NCBI GenBank assembly: GCA_947095585.1
Contig: OX352762.1
Span: 9,651,969 to 9,715,968 of the forward strand
Reading direction: 5' to 3'
From: Nephrocerus scutellatus
Lineage: Eukaryota; Arthropoda; Insecta; Diptera; Pipunculidae
Length of the DNA: 64,000 nucleotides
Part shown: positions 56,700-64,000 of the stretch, in pieces
Layout of the letters: each line of letters starts with the position of its first letter
Position numbering within the stretch: position 1 is the first letter of the stretch
Position numbers and translations under genes: made by a program
The notes under the pieces: model-generated
Databases searched by the model: none
Told to the model about the DNA's origin: nothing
What the model saw: the letters and a program-made list of their open reading frames with translations, nothing else

Positions 56700-59100
56700 C
56701 AAAAAGCATGATAAGGTGGACTTCTAGACGTATTTGACGGGAATCGCGTAGATTAAGGGGAGCGTTGGATACTACCTGACAGTTTATAAGCGGCCACGAA
56801 TAACACCTTAGATGTGTGTGACAGGTGGACCTATTAAAGATGATAACTTGAAGGAGTCGGTCAACAACTATTCGTAACAGTCCGACACTAAAAGCATTAA
56901 CTATAAAAATAATTCAAACAATTTTATAACCGATATAGTGCCTCAAATGTTGTACTCGTTTAAGAAACTTTTGTCTAGATCGTATGTGCGTAACGAAATA
57001 TTTGGGAGAGTACGAGTAAGACGCTTTCCTTATTAAGGTAGTCGAGCACAAATTGGTAGGTCCTTTAACTATGTACTTTTAAAAGAAGCATGAATCTGAT
57101 ATTAGGCAGGCTTTTTTGCAATTAACCAAAAAAAGGTGGACAGTACAACTAACTGTCTTTCTTTTATTGCAATAGAATCAAGAGAACCGAAAGCGAGGCA
57201 ACTTCAAACTTCGTTTAAAAGATATCTCAGAGCTGGACGCAAAGAGTTTACTCGGGGGAGAAATAGATAGATTGGGAGTCATAGCTAGACCTCGGTTACA
57301 GAGTCGAAGAAGCAAATCACTTGCGTTTCCAGTATTCCAAACCAGTTTTTCGGCAAATTAGCTATGTTTTGTTTAAGAACAGGTTCTTACCGATTCATAG
57401 ATCTGTGCAGCCATACCATAATCCTACTTGAATATATGCCAGCAATATGTCAATCTCCTGAAACGGTCTTTGGTTGGATTTTAAGGATGTGTTTTCAATG
57501 TTTAGATTTAATTTATAAACTTGGTCAACGTTAAAAACTCCCTCTACCTAAATCATTTATTGAAGGATCTTCAAAATTCAACTTCATTAAAGTTTTAAAG
57601 TGAATTTTTTTTTAAAGTTCTTCTTAACGACAAATTACGGTCCATCAACACTGTAGTGGATTTCGTTGTACCTGCATACCACCTATTGTTAAGAAGTACT
57701 CCGTACAACTTTATCACAAACGTCGAACAAATTTCTCACGCTTAGAGTTCAAATTCTCTAAGTTCTAATTACATCGTTGACTTTCTCGCCAATCTCGCCG
57801 CAACAATTCCACCCTCGTTCGTACGGCCGACGTTCCTAGATGACCAAACCTCCAGCTCTCAAGTCAACAGCTGCAGCACCTGATGCCGTAGTGATGGTAC
57901 GTCGCTATTTGGTCGTTTCGGTGATCTGTGGTAATTGTTTTGACTTTGACATTTTTAAGACTACACACAGATAGAGAGGGGGACATCTCTCTGGCAACTT
58001 TGATTAAGAGATTAATGCCGCCAGACAAATGTAGCCGCACAGTCAGTGAGATTTCTCCGGATCTTCCTTCAGCAATTTGTCGCTTTTCGCGCCGTGTGAC
58101 AAGCTGCAGGTGACTTTGTCATCATCAACATAATTTCTGACTCTACAACGAGGGTCCGGCCCTCTGGCTCTGGCATCCCGAGGTGACTTTATACTCTCAA
58201 TTATTTCATTGTTTTACGTTTAATTAAAAATATGCAAATTATTCCAAGGAAAAAAAATACAGAAAGAAGAACACAACGGAGTCTGATGGGTAAATTTGCA
58301 TTATATTGAATTCAAGGACTATTTCTTCGGGATAAATTGTCTATTAAATACGAACCACTGAAGTTGGAAAATTCTTCCGGTGGTGGTCCCACATCACTGA
58401 ATAAATTCGGACAGATTGTACGAACAGAACACTACGGGAAGGTTTTACAGGAACACGTTCGGTTATTACGAAAAGTGGCATCCAGAATTTATTTTAAATG
58501 ATAACAGAAGTTAAGAAGTGTTGTCAGATTCATAAGAAATGTGACACATCTCATGGGGGTGCCAATCCAGTATTAAATGTGTGTCCTTATCCCTACTAGA
58601 AAAATCATTTTGTAATTAGATTTTTTGGCTTTAATTTGAACTTGGAACTTTGATGTCATTGGTTTTGTGGTTAATTTTGCAGCAAATCAGAGTAAAAATT
58701 GCCAATTGCAATTATACGTTAGTTAACTGGGATGGACTTGACCATTTGGGTTATTTTCGCTTCATCTGCGGCCTATCAGGCGCTTGTCAGATCTCATTTG
58801 TGTCAGTATTTTGCCATCGAGCAACTGGCGTTTTATGAGAGAGGCGCTCGGAAATTTGACCGCTAGATATCAGTAATAAAAATTTAGATTAAATTACTGC
58901 AAAGAAATATTCTGTTAATGAAAGGCAACCAAATAGGCTGTTTTATTTACCCCTAACTAATATCGGTCATGTAATATTGCGCCTAGTTCTCAGCACAACC
59001 TCTAGTATTCCTCGTGGTCTCTTACCCCATTTCTCCCACCCTGAAAATTGTAAGTCATATGTTTATTGAATTTAGTTGAAATTGCTCCAGGCGTTCCAAA
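56700..59100. other. No gene recognised
   Basis: About 2.4 kb without nameable domains. GGGTCCGGCCCT at 58151 recalls the RTE tail but is too short to call. The part 57920-58260 looks repeat free. Confidence 0.4.
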
Positions 59101-59109
59101 GTTATGAGC

Positions 59110-60840
59110 AGCGTTGCATTTCTCATTAAGCTCCTGTGATTCAATATGTCTACTTACTCCACTGCCAATATTAAAGCGTCACTTTCTTAAAACATATTAT
59201 AGTTTACGCTCGTATGTACTAACTGAAGGTCAGGAAGGCCTGTCATGCGACGCACCCAATATCATAACCCACGAAAAGGTTTCCTGGGCCATTCGCAGTT
59301 TTTCTGCGTACAAATCACCCGACATTGACGGTATACAACCCATCATGCTCCAAAAGACCATTGAAGTGTCGACTTCTTGGCTAGTAAATATCTTCAGAAG
59401 CTGTTAGCAACTTTGCTATGTTCCCTGCGTTTGAAGAACATTACGAGCAGTGTTCATCCCCAAAGTGGGCAGAAGGGGTAGTGAATCTGCCAAAGATTTT
59501 ATACCTCTAAGCCTATCGTCGTTCCTGTTGAAAACGTTGGAACGAATCTTAGATTACCACATTGGACTAAGTTCTGAAGATAGAATAGTATCCAAATACA
59601 ACATGTCTACCTTAAGGGCAGATCTACGGAGACTGCCCTATACGAGGTGGTGCGCACGATTGAGCACTCCCTTAAATATAAACAATACGCTCTTGACACC
59701 TTCCTTGACATAGATCCACGATTTCAACAATGTTTATATTAGTGCTATTCGGGAGGCTCTCACTGAGTTGGGGGTAGAGCAACTCCAAAAACGGTGGATC
59801 ATCTCCATGCTAGGCAGCAGAAAAATCCATGCTCATTTGGGCAATAGTGAGATGATGAAATGAGCCACTAACAACAGAGGCACTCTCCAGGGAGGGGTAA
59901 TATCGCCCTTATTGTGGTTGATGGTTATAAACAAGGTCCTTAATTTATTTGAGCTGGACGGGACGAAAGCTGTAGCGTATTCAGACGACGTGTTGATTCT
60001 TGTGTCAGAACGGTACCCTTCCGTGATTAGTGCAGTCATGGAGAGGGCTCTAGGGAATGTTAGCTCTTGGGCTACCAGTTGTGGACCGGGAGTTAACCCT
60101 AACCCTAACGATTCATTATGGAAACTAATGTTGGCTGAAAGGAAATGTTATAATCGCTAAGGATAACCGCATTTTCTCTGATAGTCACGTTGCTCTGAAG
60201 TCCCTAGAATCAGTCTCTACGAACCCTATACTGCCGATCATCTCGCAAGGAGTCGACAGAGCAGTTCAGCATTCACCTGTGCTGTATGCCGGGGCATAAA
60301 GACGTTCTAGGGAACTGTAGGGCTGATGAGCTCGTCAAAAATAGAAATACACTGCCTTTTTCCCTGATAATGTTTCTTTAGGCATACCGATCGCTGTAGA
60401 GCTGTATGCTATTAAAAAAACTAACATCATGTGGTCAAACGGAACAACTTGCGTAGTGAGACACGAGATCTGGACTAGGCTTTATTTGAAACGCTCCAAG
60501 TGTTTGATCTATCTAAACAGATTGCATATTAGTGCTTGGTGTATTTTCCAATGACTTCTGCAGAAGCTGCATGGACGAAGAGGAAGAGACCATTCAGTAC
60601 TGTCTCTGCACTTGCGCAGCTCATTTTCTCTAAAAATTAACCTCCACCTACTTTTACAATAACCTAAATGATTTGTCAAATGCTGACATTAGTAGTCTTC
60701 TACGCTTCATTCGAAGCTCCAACTGGTTCAACGGTTTGGGTAAAAAATCTTCTCGATTTCGCATCTGTTATCACAAGGGACCATTAGTGGCTTAAGTGGG
60801 CCGGTGTCCTGCCGACAGTCACTTAATCTCACCTAACCTA
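59110..60840 (+). mobile_element. I-group non-LTR retrotransposon, RT to 3' end
   Basis: The plus strand reads VSWAIRSFSAYKSPDIDGIQ, then VFIPKVGRRGSESAKDFIPL, SLSSFLLKTLERILDYHI, an internal Thr/Arg-rich decayed stretch, and IREALTELGVEQLQKRWIIS. It continues with MLGSRKIHAHLG, LQGGVISPLLWLMVINKVLN and VAYSDDVLILVSERYPSVIS, where YADD reads YSDD, then SWATSCGPGVNP. The thumb and first half of RNase H are deleted. RIFSDSHVALKSLESVSTNP resumes at 60170, followed by the FCRSCMDEEEE-like knuckle at 60553. It ends in CTCACCTAACCTAATC at 60830. It is the only I-group copy here that keeps the block upstream of the RT palm on the plus strand. Confidence 0.85.
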
Positions 60841-60859
60841 ATCTTTAATTCGAAGGTAA

Positions 60860-60935
60860 CCTTCTATCTCCCTATCCTTCTATCTTTCTGTCCTTCTCTC
60901 CTTCCATCCCCTTGTCCTTTTGTATTTCTAACCTT
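60860..60935 (+). repeat. Pyrimidine-rich simple repeat, CCTTCTAT-like
   Basis: Degenerate repeats of CCTT(C/G)TAT and CTTCTCTCCTTCC lie between the I-group 3' end and the SINE 3' end. This may be the SINE tail on the minus strand. Confidence 0.5.
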
Positions 60936-60969
60936 TTATCTTTTGGCGATAACTTGCATTTATCAACCG

Positions 60970-61222
60970 AAAATGAATGGACTGCAAAGCGAAAGACGCG
61001 ACAGACCATTGCGGTCCAAGGCCTAGCTTCTCTCTACTATTTGGTTGAGCATGTATAAATTTGCTCACAATTTAATGCCGGATCCGAACGTCGAATTGAG
61101 AGCTTTCCGTAACAAGTAATTACTCTTGGACGTTTGTCAGACTTTTGCGAAAGGTGGAATTTGAACCACGAACCTCATGGTCAGAAGCCATGCTCTATCC
61201 ACTGAGCCACGGCGCCCACATA
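60970..61222 (-). mobile_element. tRNA-derived SINE, full-length copy
   Basis: From 61222 the minus strand reads GGCGCCGTGGCTCAGTGGAT (A box), CATGG-CTTCTGA-CCATG (a clean anticodon arm, loop triplet TCT as in tRNA-Arg) and GTGGTTCAAATTCCACC (T arm, B box). The body follows with CTGACAAACGTCC, ACGGAAAGCTCTCAATTCG and the 3' part GGCCTTGGACCGCAATGGTC. A working tRNA gene is rejected because the acceptor stem does not pair and the same body follows the heads at 7215 and 61612. Confidence 0.8.
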
Positions 61223-61429
61223 CCTCGTAGTTACAGTGAGGAATATGTTGGTTGACAGTGACATCTCCGACATTTTATGCATTGATAAGAAAAGAGTCCT
61301 CCAAGCCTCGATATTTATCGCTACTAAAGACTTCTCAAGTATTGCTGTGTCAAATCAACATAAAATAACGTACCTAGCTCTCGCAACGTTCAGTGTTCTG
61401 CGCGTTATATTTTTTGTACAGAAATGAAA

Positions 61430-61612
61430 GAGACCCACAACTTAAAGCAGTATTCGAAAGTTGAATTGAGAATATTTCTCAGTTATTTATTTCGGAAAAA
61501 TGTCAGACATTCACGGTAGGTGGGACCGTGAAAAATATTTTTGGCGTTTTTCTGGGATTCGAAATTCGAACATCCCGCTCAGTAATCAAACGCACTAATC
61601 ACCTGATTCATC
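61430..61612 (-). mobile_element. tRNA-derived SINE, diverged copy
   Basis: The minus strand has GATTAGTGCGTTTGATTACT, then GAGCGGGATGTTCGAATTTC and GAATCCCAG, followed by the shared body words GTCTGACATTTTTCCG and TTCTCAATTCAACTTTCG. It is more decayed than the neighbour at 61222 and lies in the same orientation. Confidence 0.65.
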
Positions 61613-61684
61613 ATAGTATTCAAGTATTGATCCAAAAATGGACTTGTCACTTTTTTTCCATTTGATTTGTATTAGTGAACGCAT

Positions 61685-62530
61685 CATCATCATATTTGGC
61701 GCTACAACCGGGGTCCGGTCCTGGCCTCCCGCAAAAAGTCTCTCCACCATTTCTCCATTTTTGAGCCGATGTCATCCAGTTTGCTTCCCTAAACTGTGGG
61801 CGTCCTGGTCTACGCCATCTTTCCAGCGTAGGCTTGGCCAGCCTGGCTGTCGTGTTCCATAAAACCTACCGCAAAGGACTTTCCGAGCAGGATCCTCTTC
61901 GCTCATGCGAGCTAAATGCCCTGCCCACCAGAGCCTTCTCTTCACAATGTCGACATCGCGGTAACGCTCACTTCCTCACATACGGGGTCAACAATTCCCC
62001 TTAAGACTTTTCTCTCGAATGCGGCTAAGAGGTCAGAATGCTTTTTGCTAAGCACGCAGTCTTGGACCCTAATGTAAGTGCTAGTATGACTATTATCTTA
62101 TATACCAGCAGCTTGGTTGTTATGGTTAAGTTCCTGGATTTGAAGAGACTTGACAGACTATAGTAGGCTTTGCTGGCTTTAAGCAACCATGCGCGTATTT
62201 CTGATTCCTTGCTGATATCGGTTGCTACAGTTAACCCGAGATAGTTAAAGGATTGTATTACTTCAAATTTGCGCTCCACTATTTTAGTTGAGGGACCAAT
62301 GTTGGATCTTCTACTCGCAGACATGGCCACCATGTAATTAGTTTTGCTCTCATTTATGTGCAGCCAAGATTTCGTGCCGCCAGCGCGATATGGATGAAAG
62401 CTTCCTGTAGAGCTCATTGGTTCTACCAACGTCTGTGTAAGCTAGTATTTGAATGGTCTTATTGAGGGTTGTTTCTCTCGCCGTTACGTCAGAGTCTCGG
62501 ATCACTTTCTCCAACGACAGGTTTTATTTC
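61685..62530 (-). mobile_element. RTE-clade retrotransposon, 3' half to (ATG)n tail
   Basis: From 62530 the minus strand reads LSLEKVIRDSDVTARETTLN, then KTIQILAYTDVGRTNEL, where the YADDIDIIGRT motif has lost an inner block. It goes on with LHINESKTNYMVAMSASRRS, KFEVIQSFNYLGLTVATD, EIRAWLLKASKAYYSLSSLF and FKSRNLTITTKLLVYKI. After frameshifts come the WWAGHL region, KVLCGRFYGTRQPGWP and QTGWHRLK, with RLFAGGQDR. It ends at ATGATGATG (61688-61696). One frame of 134 codons survives. This copy serves as the reference for the other RTE tails in the window. Confidence 0.85.
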
Positions 62531-62539
62531 ATTGGCATT

Positions 62540-64000
62540 TACATGGTTCTTGTAAATGGTAGATCCTCTGTTCCGTTGTAGAAGCGGAGTATACGACACT
62601 TTGCAGAAAAAACCAGCTGGACGTCTTTTAACTGTTTCTTCGCTATGACTCTGTCGACCATTAGTGCATATTGCTTAACAGACGTCGCAACAAAAAGATC
62701 ACGTACCCCATTTGCAATTCCAAAATTCAAGCTTCGGTTAAGTTTACCGATACAATTACTAAATAAGGGCTAATTTATAAAAATTGCCAACATATGATAC
62801 TCAAACTTAGGTACATAATCAAAACAAACCACTTTAAATTGATTGCGTTCTATCAATTTGGGAGATGTGTTAAAGTTAATAGATGGAATAAAATTTTCAC
62901 AAAGTTCTTCAAAGTTGGGCAAATTTTCGCAATATATTTCCCCCACTGATATATAATTTTCTAATTGCCAACCAATATTGGCTAAGTTTCGGTAAACTTT
63001 CCGGCAAAGTAGATAATTACCGAAAGTTATTGCAATAAGCGGTACATAAATTCGACGACATTCATGCGGACATTTTCTAGGGAACCCACTAATTTGATTG
63101 ATTGGCCAAACGGGTGGGTGAATAATTTCCGATAGCGTACCTATTAGTATTAACTAATTAATGTAACACTTCTTTGTTATTAGAGTTCCTAGTTAATGAT
63201 GAAATTCCAAGTGCAATAAATGAAATGTCAAGCTACTATTTAAAGTTAAAAGTTTGACATTTGCGGTTCGAGTAAGAAATTTCGCTAGTATTTCTTGAAT
63301 TTGAGTTATTTTTAATAAATTAATTTAAGACTGAACTTCAATATACAAATTGCTAACATATTTTATGATCCGCCAGTTGATAATATTTAAGTTTAGGGCA
63401 CCTTTCGTTTATAATATATCCTACAGAATACATTTAAACGAAAAAAATCGATAAAGCCTTTTAATACATCTGTGAGCCGGTCTTCGCCATCCAAAAGGGT
63501 TGTAGTAATAAACGTAAAAGTTAAAAATAAAATTGCGACAAGCCATTAGCGGACGAAATTCTACATATATCCTTCTTGCCAGCCGGTGGTTCCTTCTGGA
63601 AAAATCGTTTGCTTGGCGTGCTGTAACGATGAAACTTTCTTAATGAATTTAGATTTAATTCGCCATCGTTTGGAACAGGATGTAAGTCAGCGACTTTTTG
63701 ACCACATTGTGGGTTGAATGATTTTATGCACAAAATGACACCCCGACCGGCAACCGCCCACGAAACAGTCCGACCAACCGGCATTATCAGAGTAACAAAT
63801 TGTTGAAAGTTTCTCACATAAAATGTAATCTCGTTTCTTTTCCGCATGGCGACACCGACAACCAGTGCAATGACAACATTTTAATATGACCCACCCATGG
63901 GCGTATACAACAAGGATGACGACAACGAAATGTATTTTACGTGCGAAAAGTTTTGTAATTAACTACTAACTGCGGCAATGTCAGCCAACATAGTTAAGCA
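62540..64000. other. No gene recognised; one 108-codon minus-strand frame of unknown meaning
   Basis: AT-rich sequence. A minus-strand frame from 63847 to 63521 and one from 62730 to 62539 have no domain I recognise and no upstream signal that would support a gene. The sequence 62770-63480 is very AT-rich and shows no TE motif. Confidence 0.35.

Noticed and set aside
9420..57490. A faint likeness between 9420-9450 and 57330-57360 (TTCCAAACC...GTTTTTC)
   Set aside because: The match covers about 25 bases with changes, and the wider flanks do not stay aligned.
60093..60110. CCCTAACCCTAAC, resembling a telomere repeat
   Set aside because: Only two units, and it lies inside the I-group RT reading VNPNPND, so it is a coding coincidence.
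61145..61222. A possible working tRNA-Arg gene
   Set aside because: The anticodon arm is good, but the acceptor ends do not pair, and the following SINE body is shared with two other tRNA-like heads in the window.
63521..63847. A 108-codon minus-strand frame near the window end
   Set aside because: No domain, signal or neighbouring exon is recognised; this length is expected by chance in 64 kb.
1..64000. CRISPR arrays, bacterial operons, LTR retrotransposons or virus-derived genes
   Set aside because: No regular repeat-spacer array, no ribosome binding site context, no paired LTRs and no gag/protease/integrase motifs were seen.

Overview
The window reads as dipteran (fly-like) genomic DNA from a repeat-rich, host-gene-poor tract. 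I recognise no host exon, operon, rRNA, working tRNA, LTR element or CRISPR array. Almost every stretch with protein homology is a decayed transposon. The non-LTR groups seen are I-group with RNase H, Jockey-like, CR1-like, RTE and an SR2-like RTE. There are also Tc1/mariner-type transposons and tRNA-derived SINEs. The species cannot be fixed from this; a higher fly is the most likely source. All protein assignments rest on motifs read by eye, without database searches.

Layout. 0-8 kb: a minus-strand I-group remnant, a short plus-strand Jockey-like/RTE patchwork, a mariner deletion derivative (3.8-4.4 kb), and a minus-strand Jockey-like element (4.7-7.8 kb) split by a CGCG-rich repeat that itself holds a SINE. 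8-13 kb: mostly unclassified sequence with a minisatellite (9.9 kb), local duplications (10.1-10.6 kb) and an RTE tail. 13-21 kb: an I-group copy and two RTE copies that meet tail to tail at 18.46 kb; the minus copy is interrupted by a CGCG element. 22-24.7 kb: a decayed SR2-like RTE, endonuclease to C-terminus. 27-36.8 kb: mostly minus-strand fragments (mariner, I-group, SR2-like, second mariner derivative). 37-61 kb: almost only plus-strand fragments, including mariner, CR1-like, SINE, a large CGCG element carrying a nearly intact RTE reverse transcriptase, and three I-group copies. 61-62.5 kb: two SINEs and an RTE 3' half on the minus strand. The stretches between look single copy and may be intron or intergenic DNA.

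How the parts relate. Nothing here acts as a pathway; the history is one of nested insertions. The best candidate for something undescribed is the 'CGCG element': roughly 155-185 bp tandem units rich in CACACGCG, with a shared 5' end and a shared 3' end outside the repeats. At 19127-19792 it interrupts an RTE reverse transcriptase, and a paralogous RTE at 18.2 kb serves as a near-empty site. This suggests the block moves as a unit rather than being an ordinary satellite. RTE pieces lie inside or directly against CGCG copies at four places.
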